NCBI GenBank assembly: GCA_963774415.1
Contig: CAVZEU010000003.1
Location: 1-64,000, forward strand
Source: SZUA-36 sp963774415
Lineage (GTDB): Bacteria; Pseudomonadota; Gammaproteobacteria; Xanthomonadales; SZUA-36
Length of the DNA: 64,000 nt
Reading direction: 5' to 3'
Shown in pieces: positions 1 to 8,311 of this stretch; position 1 is the stretch's first letter, and each line of letters begins with the position of its first letter. The position numbers and the translations under genes are program-made. Under the pieces are notes generated by a model, which was not told the origin of the DNA, searched no databases, and saw only the letters and a program-made list of their open reading frames with translations.

Positions 1-631
1 ATGCATCATTCGCGAACACCCGAGCCGAGTGACATGTGTACACCTTCAAGCTGCATCTGCCGGCCACCGGATAAAATGCGATCGAGTTTACGCATAGTGT
101 TTTATGCGTATTCAATTGAACCTCACTCAATTCAATGGGCGTTTCCATCCGTCATCGGCCTGACCCGGCTATGCGCTGCATCGGAATTTGGTCAGCGCCA
201 ACGACAGCCTATTACTCATGAGCAGTCCATCCCATCCAACCCCTGAAAACAGTGAATGATAACTATTTGTGTTGTTTACCATCGAGTGTCAGTGCTATAC
301 TGCAAATGTTTTGGGACTTCGGCGTATGTCCGGGGCAGCCCTGCCGTCTTGTAGCCCTCTCAGCAAACTGATCCTTTCCAGAATTGATCAGCCTCTGTTC
401 CGAACTGCCGGCACGCATCGACCAGGATGGTCTTCGGTTGCGGTTTGAAGTTGGTGGTGGGACGAGTGTTTTTGCTCCTGCTTTTTCGGCTTTTCCTGAC
501 TCCCCCACAAAAACAAACCCATACCGCGAGGGGTTTGTGAAAGTGTCATTCACAAAATTATGTAAAAGCATATTGCACTGTTCTTGCGCAAATATGCTCA
601 AAAGCAATGGCAGGAACAAAGAGTCCGCTAC
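1..631. other. Region without a recognisable gene
   Basis: I see no convincing gene in these bases. Short open frames exist on both strands but none has a recognisable domain, a good ribosome binding site or typical GC-rich codon use. The stretch is more AT-rich than the rest of the window. A stem of ACAAACCC with GGGTTTGT lies at about 513-538; read on the minus strand it runs into a T-rich stretch, so it could be a weak minus-strand terminator. The last 60 bases presumably hold the promoter of the broken gene that follows. Confidence 0.5.
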
Positions 632-2464
632 GTGTCATTTATAAACGAACTGAAACGGCGTAACGTTTTCCGGGCCGGGGGCGCATATATTGTCATAGCC
701 TGGATAGGCCTCCAGGTCAGCGAGACGATTTTCCCGCTGTTTGGTTTTGATGACACGCCGGCGCGCATCATGGTGATCGTGCTGGCGATTGGTTTTACCG
801 GTATTGATTTTTGCCTGGGCTTTCGAGCTGACCCCCGAGGGCCTGAAGAAAGAAAAGGACGTCGACCGGACGCAGTCCATCACACCGCACACCGGCAAGA
901 AGCTGGATCGGATGATCATGGTGGTGCTGGCATTGGGCCTGGGGTATTTCGCCTTTGACAAGTTTGTGCTGGACCCGCAAAGCGAAGCGGTACTAGCAGG
1001 AACAGAAGACCGCGGAGGTCGCCCAGGCCAGGCAAGAAGGCCGCACCGAGGGACTGGTGGAGTCCTATGGTGACAAGTCCATCGCGGTGCTGCCTTTCCA
1101 ACATGAGCGATGATGAGACCAAGGAATACTTCTCCGACGGTATCGCGGAAGAACTGCTGAACCTGCTGGCGAAGATCCCGGAACTGCGGGTGATCTCGCG
1201 CTCCTCGGCATTTTCCTTCAAGGGCACAGAATCTTGAAGCTCACTGAGATCGCCGAAGGACTCAACGTCGCCCACATCCTGGAAGGTTCTGTGCGCAAGG
1301 CCGGCAACCAGGTGCGCATCACCGCGCAGTTGATCGAGGCGCGTTCCGATACCCACCTGTGGTCGGAGACCTACGACCGGGAACTGGATGACATCTTCGC
1401 CATCCAGGACGAGATCGCGGCCACGGTGGTGGCGCAGTTGAAGATCACCCTGCTGGGCGACGGCCCCGCATGTGCAGGAAACCGACCCCGAGGCCTATGC
1501 GTTGTTCCTGCAGGCCCGCCACCTGGGCCGCCTGGGCACTGCCGAAGGCTGGGAACAATCCAACGCCCTGTACCAGCAGGCCCTGGCCATCGACCCGGAC
1601 TACGCCGCCGCCTGGGACGGCCTGGCCAACAACTACCGCAACCAGGCGAGCTATGGCCTGCTGCCCGCTGATGAGGGCTCTGCCGGGCCCGCGAGGCGGC
1701 GGAGCAGGCGCTGGCCATCGATCCCGACTACGCCCCGGCCCATGCCCGCCTCGGCTGGATCGCGATGGTATTACGACAACGACCTGGCGCAGGCCGCCCG
1801 GCACTTTGAGCGCGCGCTGCAACTGGACCCGGCCAATATCGACATCATCCGCGACGCCGCCGCGCTGCTGCAGTCCCTCGGCCGCCTGGATGAGGCCATC
1901 GCGCTGGATGAATACGTCACCGCCCGCGACCCGGTGAATCCCGACGGCCATGCAACAACCTGGGCAACAGCTACCTCTACGCCGGCCGCTGGGACGAGGC
2001 CATTGCTTCCTTTCAAACCTCCCTGCGCCTAAGTCCGGACTACATCGGAGCGTACTACCACATCGGCACAGCCCTGCTGTTCAAGGGCGATGCCGAAGCG
2101 GCGCTGGAGTGGATTGCAACAAGGAAGACGACGAGGAATACAGGGTCAAGGGCATGGCGCTGGCGCTGTACGCCTGGGCCGAGAGGAAGAGTACCAGGCC
2201 AAGCTCGCCGCACTGATAAAGAACTGGGGTAATGAATGGCCCTCTGAAGTAGCGCAAGTTTATGCTTACAGCGGGGATGCCGAGGCCGCTTTCCAGTGGC
2301 TGGACAAAGCCCTGGCACAGAACGAGGACGGTCTGAGTGAACAGTTCCTGCTGCCCTTCTACCGGGGCCTCCACAGCGACCCGCGCTGGCAGGCGTTCCT
2401 GGAACGCGTGGGTAGTTCGCCCGCGCAACTGGACGCGATCAAGTTCGAGGTGGCCCTGCCTTAA
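632..2464 (+). pseudogene. Frameshifted membrane-anchored TPR protein with FlgO/TolB-like domain
   Basis: Pieced together across frames, this encodes a family common in Gammaproteobacteria: an N-terminal membrane segment starting MSFINELKRRNVFRAGGAY (GTG start near 632), a second hydrophobic segment, a central domain with SIAVLPF, NMSDDETKEYFSDGIAEELL and ILEGSVRK motifs (the FlgO/TolB N-terminal-like domain often attached to adenylate cyclases or winged-helix proteins), then TPR repeats to the end at 2464. The reading frame shifts about ten times, near 793, 996, 1099, 1236, 1466, 1685, 1770, 1952, 2120 and 2187. Protein conservation between shifts is good and there are almost no nonsense changes other than those caused by shifts. 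This fits either a very recent wreck or local sequence errors. As written, no complete product can be made. Confidence 0.8.
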
Positions 2465-2480
2465 GGGTTGGGTACGGTTA

Positions 2481-2561
2481 CGAGAACCCAATCCAGATGC
2501 CAGACCACGAAAATAAAAAAGGCCACACGATGGTGGCCTCTTCTATTTTAGCGCGCCCGAC
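2481..2561. repeat. Repeat R1 copy a: relic of tRNA-Arg 3' end and terminator
   Basis: This stretch matches 2670-2750 at an offset of 189 bases with few differences. It carries a degraded form of the tRNA terminator hairpin (GGCCAC...GTGGCC) and, at about 2549-2561, the last 13 bases of a minus-strand tRNA-Arg acceptor end, with CTA in place of CCA. The rest of the tRNA is missing; unrelated sequence follows. It reads as a truncated duplicate of the tRNA locus. Confidence 0.8.
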
Positions 2562-2669
2562 AGGATTACTCGTCCCGTCCCTGGGACTTGCCCCTGCGGG
2601 GTTTGTCGCTGCGCGACTGCATTCGAAATTGCTCCCGGCAATTTTGTGTCGAACCTGGCGCGTCCCGCG

Positions 2670-2750
2670 CGAGAACCTAATCCAGATGCCAGACCACGAA
2701 AATAAAAAAGGCCACCTGGTGGTGGCCTTTTCTATTTTGGCGCGCCCGAC
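2670..2750. repeat. Repeat R1 copy b: tRNA-Arg 3' end and terminator
   Basis: This is the intact partner of the repeat at 2481-2561. It contains the working terminator and the 3' end of the tRNA-Arg gene including its encoded CCA. Confidence 0.8.
2704..2731 (-). terminator. Rho-independent terminator of tRNA-Arg
   Basis: On the minus strand the sequence reads AAAAGGCCACC, a short loop, then GGTGGCCTTTTTT, a stem of about 11 pairs followed by a T run. It starts just after the tRNA CCA end, so it is the natural end of that transcript. Confidence 0.85.
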
Positions 2751-2814
2751 GAGATTCGAACTCACGACCCCTGCCTTCGGAGGGCAGTACTCTATCCAGC
2801 TGAGCTACGGGCGC
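2738..2814 (-). tRNA. tRNA-Arg (anticodon CCG)
   Basis: The minus strand folds as a complete tRNA of 77 bases including encoded CCA. The acceptor stem pairs GCGCCCG with CGGGCGC, the D arm contains AGCTCAGCTGGATAGAG, the anticodon stem CTGCC/GGCAG encloses the loop CTCCGAA giving anticodon CCG, and the T arm carries GTTCGAATC. This decodes CGG arginine codons. It closely resembles the E. coli tRNA-Arg(CCG). The gene is flanked on both sides by truncated duplicates of its own ends. Confidence 0.96.
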
Positions 2815-2954
2815 TTGAAATCACATTGTACTTCTTTTGAACCGCTTGGTTCTCTGCCCTGACAGGGCTGCGCCCTGTGGAGGACAGTACTCGTCTTTGC
2901 GCTCTCGCTCCTGCTCCGCGCTGCAGACCCCGGCCCTCGGCTCCGTGCCTCGGG
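2796..2954. repeat. Repeat R2 copy a (contains tRNA-Arg 5' end)
   Basis: These 159 bases recur at 3006-3164, offset 210, nearly identical (for example GGACAG here against GGGCAG there). The copy begins inside the 5' end of the tRNA-Arg gene and continues into its upstream flank. It includes a perfect small hairpin, CAGGGC-TGC-GCCCTG, near 2863. Confidence 0.85.
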
Positions 2955-3005
2955 CGCTCGCAGGGATAAAGCTCCTGCGGTCGCTTCATCCAGGGACCTG
3001 CTCGC

Positions 3006-3164
3006 CCAGCTGAGCTACGGGCGCTTGAAATCACATTGTACTTCTTTTGAACCGCTTGGTTCTCTGCCCTGACAGGGCTGCGCCCTGTGGAGGGCAGTAC
3101 TCGTCTTTGCGCTCTCGCTCCTGCTCCGCGCTGCAGACCCCGGCCCTCGGCTCCGTGCCTCGGG
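3006..3164. repeat. Repeat R2 copy b (tRNA-Arg 5' relic)
   Basis: This is the second copy of the unit at 2796-2954. Its first 19 bases (3006-3024) are the 5' end of the minus-strand tRNA-Arg, but the rest of the tRNA is replaced by an unrelated 50-base spacer containing a CGCAGG...CCTGCG hairpin. Within it, GGAGGGCAGTACTC at about 3089 also matches the anticodon arm of the real tRNA. Together with R1 it shows repeated duplication and truncation around this tRNA. Confidence 0.85.
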
Positions 3165-3225
3165 TGCTGAAAAACGAGTGGCGTAGTTTAGCGGTTTTCG
3201 CCCGGAGAGGGAAACTCAACATTGC

Positions 3226-3254
3226 TTCCGGTCACGCGGGGTAATGGCTATAAT
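3226..3254 (+). promoter_or_regulatory. Candidate sigma-70 promoter for the cytochrome gene
   Basis: A perfect TATAAT lies at 3249-3254, about 66 bases before the GTG start of the following cytochrome gene. The -35 element is weak: TTCCGG at 3226 gives a 17-base spacer. It is the only good -10 box in this gap. Confidence 0.45.
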
Positions 3255-3319
3255 AACCGACCCTTAACGCGCTGGCATCGCTGGTTCCGGCGCACGAATT
3301 CCGGATCCAGAGGTACGCT

Positions 3320-3811
3320 GTGGAAGAACAAACAGACAAGGTTTTTATCAAGAATTTCAGCAAGGTCATCGCCGGTCTCATTCTGGTCACCTTCGTTTTT
3401 ACTTTCATAGCCAATTCCTTCAAAACACCGGTCGATGACAGCCAGAAGGCCGCGCGCATCCAGCGAATCGAGAAGCGGATCAAGCCCGTGGCCGCCGCCT
3501 ACACCGACACAAAAGCGGTGGCAGCCGCCGAGCAGGCCAGCCCCAGCGAGGGCAACGCATCCGCCGCGCCCTTCGACGGCAGCACGGACGGGGAAGTGAT
3601 CTTCAAAAACGTTTGTTCCGCCTGCCACGCGACCGGCGCCCTCGGCGCGCCCAAGCCGGGTTCTCCCGAAATGGCGAAACGGAGCAAAAAAGGGCTCGAC
3701 GCCCTGTTCCAGTCAGCCACCAACGGCCTCAACCAAATGCCGCCACGCGGCGGACGGCCGGACCTGACGGACGCGCAAATCAAGGCGGCGATCGAATTCA
3801 TGACAAAATAG
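3320..3811 (+). CDS. Membrane-anchored cytochrome c5-like protein
   Basis: The product is 163 residues. A membrane helix at about 17-33 follows a short cytoplasmic start, so it is probably an uncleaved anchor with the haem domain in the periplasm. A flexible Ala/Pro-rich linker of about 50 residues leads to one class I cytochrome c domain with haem-attachment motif CSACH at 99-103 and a likely axial methionine at 140 in NQMPPRGG. This is the cytochrome c5 family, small electron carriers that feed terminal oxidases or other respiratory enzymes; the partner cannot be named from here. GTG is chosen as start because AGAGG lies six bases upstream. A strong terminator follows directly, so it is probably transcribed alone. 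Confidence 0.88.
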   Translation: MEEQTDKVFIKNFSKVIAGLILVTFVFTFIANSFKTPVDDSQKAARIQRIEKRIKPVAAAYTDTKAVAAAEQASPSEGNASAAPFDGSTDGEVIFKNVCSACHATGALGAPKPGSPEMAKRSKKGLDALFQSATNGLNQMPPRGGRPDLTDAQIKAAIEFMTK

Positions 3812-3837
3812 CTGGCCCGGTCTCGATCCGCCTTTGC

Positions 3838-3864
3838 AAAACGCCGCCAAAAGGCGGCGTTTTT
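3838..3864. terminator. Bidirectional rho-independent terminator
   Basis: AAAACGCCGCC, a four-base A loop, then GGCGGCGTTTT: a perfect GC-rich stem with an A run on one side and a T run on the other. It ends the cytochrome gene on the plus strand and could also stop minus-strand transcription coming from the acpH side. Confidence 0.92.
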
Positions 3865-3973
3865 CATTGCTGCAAAAGCCGCCGCGGGACCCGAAATCGA
3901 CCTGAGATTTTGCTGTGGCCAGCGTCATTGGGCCGCACGGCAGCGCCAGTTCCTGTCGCCGATGCGCTGGCGA

Positions 3974-4579
3974 TTAGGATGCGGGTGCCGCTGAACGGGC
4001 CTTGTTCCACTCGAGTACCTCGGATTGAATTTCGGGGAAAAACTCGCGAAACGCGGTGGAGAACTCCCCCGTCATGTCCGGCCAGATCTCGGCGACGCGG
4101 TGCAGGGGGTTGGGCCGCGACAGGCGCGCACCGATGCCCGCCAGCGCGTAAAGGATGACGTCTTCTTCACGATAGGCCGTAAACAGGCCATGGCGGTCGG
4201 CATAGTCCATGAACGACTTCAGACCGTCCGGCAGCAAGTCGTCATGGTCACGTAACAGGTCACGGGTTTCCAGGTCAAAGCGCTCCAGGCTCTGGGGCAT
4301 GTATCGCCACCAGTTTCTGGCCAGTTCATGGTCAAAAGCGAGGTCGATGATGATGCCGGAGTAGCGCCGGAAATCGCGCGGAAACCGGCCGCGCAGTTTC
4401 TTTACCAGCGGCGCATGATCGGTTTTGCGGTCGATATGGCGGTGCAGCTCGATGCCCTGCCTGATCTCCGGAGGATAGGCGTGCAGCGCCCGGCGGCCGC
4501 GCACGAAGTCGCCGATCAAGCCGCCCAGCATGAGTTCCGGGCTGGGGTTGCCGAGACACAAATGCGCCAGAAAATTCAT
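3974..4579 (-). CDS. acpH: Acyl carrier protein phosphodiesterase
   Basis: This 201-residue protein begins MNFLAHLCLG and matches the AcpH family over its whole length: the NFLAH start, GGLIGDFVRG, GIELHRHIDRKTD and the later DLAFDHELARNWW and DYADRHGLF segments with conserved His and Asp residues that bind metal in this HD-related fold. AcpH removes the 4'-phosphopantetheine arm from holo-ACP, giving apo-ACP, and so acts in turnover of the fatty-acid synthesis carrier in the cytoplasm. It is divergent from the hydrolase that follows and has no operon partner. Length is close to the E. coli protein. Confidence 0.92.
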   Translation of the reverse strand: MNFLAHLCLGNPSPELMLGGLIGDFVRGRRALHAYPPEIRQGIELHRHIDRKTDHAPLVKKLRGRFPRDFRRYSGIIIDLAFDHELARNWWRYMPQSLERFDLETRDLLRDHDDLLPDGLKSFMDYADRHGLFTAYREEDVILYALAGIGARLSRPNPLHRVAEIWPDMTGEFSTAFREFFPEIQSEVLEWNKARSAAPAS

Positions 4580-4683
4580 CCGTTTAGCGTATCACAAAGT
4601 CAATTCGGTACGACTGCATTCTGGTCTGAAAGTTGCCGCCTGTTGTATCATGCAGCGCTTTGCCGAAAGCGGAACAGCAAGCC

Positions 4684-5358
4684 ATGAGCCACGACGAAGA
4701 ATTTCCCGCGCAGCGAACCGCGCTGTTCCTGCGCGGCCCCGCGGGCAAGCTCGAGTGCATCACCGACGTCCCGGCCGCGGCAGAGGCGCGCGCCGGCACC
4801 ATCATCATCTGCCACCCCCACCCGCAATTCGGCGGAACCATGAACAACAAGGTCGTGACGATCATGGAGCGCTCGCTGCGTGAACTCGGGCTCAACACGG
4901 TACGCTTCAACTTCCGCGGGGCCGGCGCCAGTGAAGGCGAATACGACGAGGGCCGCGGTGAGACCGACGATCTGCTGGCCGTTGCCGCGTGGGTCAGGCG
5001 CACACGACCGGCGGACGTCTTGTGGCTCGGCGGTTTTTCCTTCGGCTCCTATGTCACGCTGCGTGCGGCAAAACAGCTGCGCCCCGCGCTACTGATTTCG
5101 ATCGCGCCGCCGGCCAGGCGCTACGCTTTCGCGCAACTGGAACATCCCCGCTGCCCGTGGCTGGTCATCCAGGGCGATGAAGACGACATCGTCAGCGTCG
5201 AGGATGTGCGGCAATGGGTGCAATCGACAGAGCCGAGGCCCGACCTCGCGGTCATGGAACACGCGGGCCACTTTTTTCATCGCCGCCTGATGGACCTGCG
5301 CGGCTTGTTGCAGCAGCGCGTGCGCGGCCACCTGCCTGCCAGAACGACAGAGCCGTAA
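4684..5358 (+). CDS. Alpha/beta hydrolase (dienelactone hydrolase-like)
   Basis: This is a compact cytosolic alpha/beta hydrolase of 224 residues, with no signal peptide. ICHPHPQFGGTMNN near residue 40 is the oxyanion-region signature of the family of short bacterial hydrolases often called YdeN or CocE-like; GGFSFGSYV carries the nucleophile serine, GDEDDIV the acid and EHAGHFFH the catalytic histidine. The substrate is unknown. The start at 4684 (MSHDEEF) is preferred over an upstream GTG/ATG because the family normally starts a few residues before this point. It ends three bases before the zapE start, so the two are probably cotranscribed. Confidence 0.85.
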   Translation: MSHDEEFPAQRTALFLRGPAGKLECITDVPAAAEARAGTIIICHPHPQFGGTMNNKVVTIMERSLRELGLNTVRFNFRGAGASEGEYDEGRGETDDLLAVAAWVRRTRPADVLWLGGFSFGSYVTLRAAKQLRPALLISIAPPARRYAFAQLEHPRCPWLVIQGDEDDIVSVEDVRQWVQSTEPRPDLAVMEHAGHFFHRRLMDLRGLLQQRVRGHLPARTTEP

Positions 5359-5361
5359 AGC

Positions 5362-6444
5362 GTGCATCCCAGGCCGCTGGTCATTTACCGGGGATTGATC
5401 GACGCTGGCGCTTTCAAGGCGGACGCGGCGCAAGAAGAAGCCGTCCGCGCGCTGGACCGGCTCTGGTCTGAGCTGGTCAGCAACCGCGTTACCGGTTGGC
5501 GCTCCAGGATCCGGGGCCGGCGGCCCGGGCCCGTGTCCGGACTGTACCTGTGGGGCAGCGTGGGACGGGGCAAGACCTGGCTGATGGACCTGTTTTTTGA
5601 CAGCCTGCCCCGCGATGACAAGCTGCGCGTCCACTTCCACCGCTTCATGTCAAAAGTGCACGCGGCGCTGCGCGCCACGCCCCCCACCTGCGACCCGCTG
5701 GAGAAAATCGCGCGCCACTGGGCGTCGCAGTACCGGGTCGTGTGTTTCGACGAGTTCATGGTCTCGGACATCGCCGACGCGATGTTGCTGGGCGGGCTGC
5801 TGCAGGCCCTGTTCGATCAAGGCGTGACCGTCATCGCAACGTCCAACGTGGCGCCCGATGACCTCTACCGCAACGGCCTGCACCGTTCCAGGTTCGTCCC
5901 GGCCATCGACGCCCTGAAGCAGCATACCCGCGTACTTCATATCGGCGGTAATCGCGATTATCGTCTGCGGATTCTGCAGCGTTCGGCCGTCTACCTGCAG
6001 CCGCTGGAGGAAGCGGCCGAGGCCAGCCTCGGCACCGCCTTCACACGCATGTCCGGCGGCTGCCGCCTGGATTCCCGCCTCGAGGTCAACGGCCGCGTCA
6101 TCGCGGCGCGGCAACGGGCCGATGGCGTCATCTGGTTCGATTTCGAGAACCTGTGCCAAACCCCGCGCAGCAGCGACGATTACGTGGAGATCGCGCGGGC
6201 CTTCGGCATCGTGTTGTTGTCGGCCGTGCCGCGCTTGGACGACCAAGGGCTGGACGCGGCGCGACGCTTCGTCAATCTCATCGACATTCTTTACGATCAC
6301 AACGTCAAGCTGCTGGTCTCCGCGGCCGTACCGGCCGCGCGGCTCTATAGCGGCCGGCGGCTGGCCTTTGAATTCCGGCGTACCGCCAGCCGACTGACGG
6401 AAATGCAGAGCGACAACTACTTCGCCAAGCCTCACTTGCCTTGA
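5362..6444 (+). CDS. zapE: Cell division protein ZapE (AFG1-like ATPase)
   Basis: The product is 360 residues of the AFG1/ZapE P-loop ATPase family. The Walker A motif GSVGRGKT is near residue 65, Walker B CFDEF near 130, a sensor region VIATSNVAPDDLY follows, and the C-terminal FRRTASRLTEMQS is typical of the family. In E. coli ZapE binds FtsZ at the constricting ring and affects Z-ring stability, especially under low oxygen. The start is a GTG only three bases after the preceding hydrolase stop, indicating coupling. A set of non-coding repeats follows the stop. Confidence 0.93.
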   Translation: MHPRPLVIYRGLIDAGAFKADAAQEEAVRALDRLWSELVSNRVTGWRSRIRGRRPGPVSGLYLWGSVGRGKTWLMDLFFDSLPRDDKLRVHFHRFMSKVHAALRATPPTCDPLEKIARHWASQYRVVCFDEFMVSDIADAMLLGGLLQALFDQGVTVIATSNVAPDDLYRNGLHRSRFVPAIDALKQHTRVLHIGGNRDYRLRILQRSAVYLQPLEEAAEASLGTAFTRMSGGCRLDSRLEVNGRVIAARQRADGVIWFDFENLCQTPRSSDDYVEIARAFGIVLLSAVPRLDDQGLDAARRFVNLIDILYDHNVKLLVSAAVPAARLYSGRRLAFEFRRTASRLTEMQSDNYFAKPHLP

Positions 6445-6455
6445 CGGCGCGCGGT

Positions 6456-7047
6456 GCAGGCGCGTCATCCGGGCCACGGACAACCTGTAGCCGGCGGCAC
6501 CGGGGTCCCAGGACCCTCGCTTACCCCATTTTGGGGTTCTGATTGCCGGTCCAATGGCGTGCCGGCAAGGCGCGCGATGCAGGCAATAGCAGCGCTATTG
6601 GCAGTGCTGTATCGAGCCACTAATGCAGGGTTCAGCGCGCCGTGAAGTGTTCGACCGCCAGGCGCGTTCTCGCCGGTAATGGCCTAGTCCTTACCAAGAG
6701 ACGCAACGCCGCAGGCGCGTCATCCGGGCCACGGACAGCCTGTATCCGGCGGCACCGGGGTCCCAGGACCCTCGCTTACCCCATTTTGGGGTTCTGATTG
6801 CCGGTCCAATGGCGTGCCGGCAAGGCGCGCGATGCAGGCGATAGCAGCGCTATTGGCCAATCGTGCAACGCCGCAAGCGCGTCATCCGGGCCACGGACAG
6901 CCTGTATCCGGCGGCACCGGGGTCCCAGGACCCTCGCTTACCCCATTTTGGGGTTCTGATTGCCGGTCCAATGGCGTGCCGGCAAGGCGCGCGATGCAGG
7001 CAATAGCAGCGCTATTGGCCAATCGTGCAACGCCGCAGGCGCGTCAT
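6456..7047. repeat. 162-bp tandem repeat array (two full, two partial units)
   Basis: A 162-base unit is present in full at 6704-6865 and 6866-7027, as an earlier diverged-edge copy at 6456-6601, and as the first 20 bases of a further copy at 7028-7047. The copies differ by only a few bases. Each unit contains a perfect CAATAGC-AGC-GCTATTG hairpin and other short inverted repeats. A 19-base piece of the unit (7071-7089) appears again inverted. An open frame runs through the array because 162 is a multiple of three, but it has no start signal or recognisable protein, so I treat it as non-coding. No other gene is visible between 6445 and 7312. Confidence 0.9.
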
Positions 7048-7098
7048 TGGGGCGCAAGAAGGGCCGTAAAATGGGGTAAACGAGGGTCCCATAAAAAG

Positions 7099-7129
7099 AA
7101 AGGACCGGCAAGGGGTCAACCGGTCCTTT
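7099..7129. terminator. Hairpin AAAGGACCGG / CCGGTCCTTT
   Basis: A perfect 10-pair stem with an 11-base loop and A/T ends sits in the gap between zapE and the convergent bioC. It has the form of a bidirectional terminator although the T run is short. A second imperfect hairpin, CGAAAG...CTTTCG, lies at about 7169-7201. Confidence 0.55.
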
Positions 7130-7312
7130 CATCAAGGTCCTGCGCAAAGGGAGCGCTGGGCCTCAATACGAAAGCGGCATAAGGGGGAATGCCACTTTCG
7201 ATGCTGTCGACCCTGTCGGGTCATAATCGTGAATTCTTCTGGCGCTGCTCTACAGCCCTTTTATACCCGTATGATAACGTAATTGATCGGAATTTAGTAT
7301 ATCCGCTGCGGG

Positions 7313-8203
7313 CTAAGCCCCATTACCCTGGGCCAGGGAACCCTTTAACGTTTCGAGCGAAAAAGTCGCGACGTCGCCTTCCCGCGTGCGCGTCGGCTGG
7401 CCTTCAGCGGGCGCAAACGCGGTGCCGAAAATGATTTCATAGCTGGCCGGGTAGACGTCGGTGTCCGCCCGTTTCTCGTAGGCGCTGAGCATGGCTTCAA
7501 AGCGCGCCTTGCCGGTCAGGCTGCGGCGCCGGTCGAGGGCCGCATTTTGTCCGCCGCTGCCCTTGATGTCAGCCATGAGGGAACGCAAATCCCGGTATTC
7601 CAGCGACAGGCGTTCCGCTTCCATCACCGGTTCACGGAACCCGGCCGCGATCAACTCGTCGCCGACATCGTGCATGTCGGGATAGTCGTAGCTGTGGCTC
7701 ATATCGTCCACGCTGCGCCACGCCTGCTTCAGTTCGGACAGCGTGTCCGGGCCGAAACAGCTGAAAATCACCATCGCACCCGGTCTCACCAGGCGCCTGA
7801 TCTCGGCAAACAGGGCCGGCAGGTCGCGGCTCCAGGAGAAAGCCAGGTTGGAGCAAAGCAAGTCGACGCTGCGCTCGGCGAGCGGCACCGCGTGCATGTC
7901 GGCGCACAGATGCAGCGGCGCTCTTTTCGCTGCTTGCTCACCACCGCTCCGCGCCAGCATGGCCGGCGCCCAATCCAGGCCGATGACGCGGGCCTGGGGA
8001 AATCGTTTTGCCAGGCCAGAGCACAGACGCCCGGTCGCGCAGCCCAGGTCGAGCACGAGGGCAGGTTCCCGGCGGACGTATTCGACACGCTCCAGCAACC
8101 GCTCACCGGCTTCCTGCGCCAGTATCGCATGCTGGTCATAGGTGGCCGCTGCCCTGTCAAACGACCGCCTCAATGCGTGCCTGTCCAGCGGTGTCAGGCT
8201 CAT
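7313..8203 (-). CDS. bioC: Malonyl-ACP O-methyltransferase BioC
   Basis: This is a class I SAM-dependent methyltransferase of 296 residues. The N-terminus RRSFDRAAATYDQHAILAQE is the BioC signature, followed by motif I VLDLGCATGRL, the acidic motif VIGLDWAPAML, and CSNLAFSW. BioC methylates the free carboxyl of malonyl-ACP so that the fatty-acid machinery can build pimeloyl-ACP for biotin. No other biotin genes are in this window; in many Gammaproteobacteria bioC sits in bioBFHCD, so it may be separated or near other bio genes outside. It is divergent from comF, a common neighbour because ComF-like genes often flank the bio cluster. Confidence 0.9.
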   Translation of the reverse strand: MSLTPLDRHALRRSFDRAAATYDQHAILAQEAGERLLERVEYVRREPALVLDLGCATGRLCSGLAKRFPQARVIGLDWAPAMLARSGGEQAAKRAPLHLCADMHAVPLAERSVDLLCSNLAFSWSRDLPALFAEIRRLVRPGAMVIFSCFGPDTLSELKQAWRSVDDMSHSYDYPDMHDVGDELIAAGFREPVMEAERLSLEYRDLRSLMADIKGSGGQNAALDRRRSLTGKARFEAMLSAYEKRADTDVYPASYEIIFGTAFAPAEGQPTRTREGDVATFSLETLKGSLAQGNGA

Positions 8204-8311
8204 GCCGGGGCAGCCCGGGGATTGGGCCTACAGCTTACGCAGTCGTTGCCCGCAGCCGTGCAGGGCAATTCGCTGATTCCGTTTCTTCCTCGTTGCATTT
8301 ATTGATATCGC

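Noticed and set aside
263..619. A 118-codon minus-strand frame in the first 600 bases
   Set aside because: No domain, unusual composition and no upstream ribosome site.
6456..7047. A CRISPR array
   Set aside because: Units are 162 bases with no unique spacers between them and no cas genes are present.
6814..7182. A repeat protein encoded by the 162-bp array
   Set aside because: The open frame persists only because the unit length is a multiple of three; no ribosome site, and hairpins explain the conservation better.
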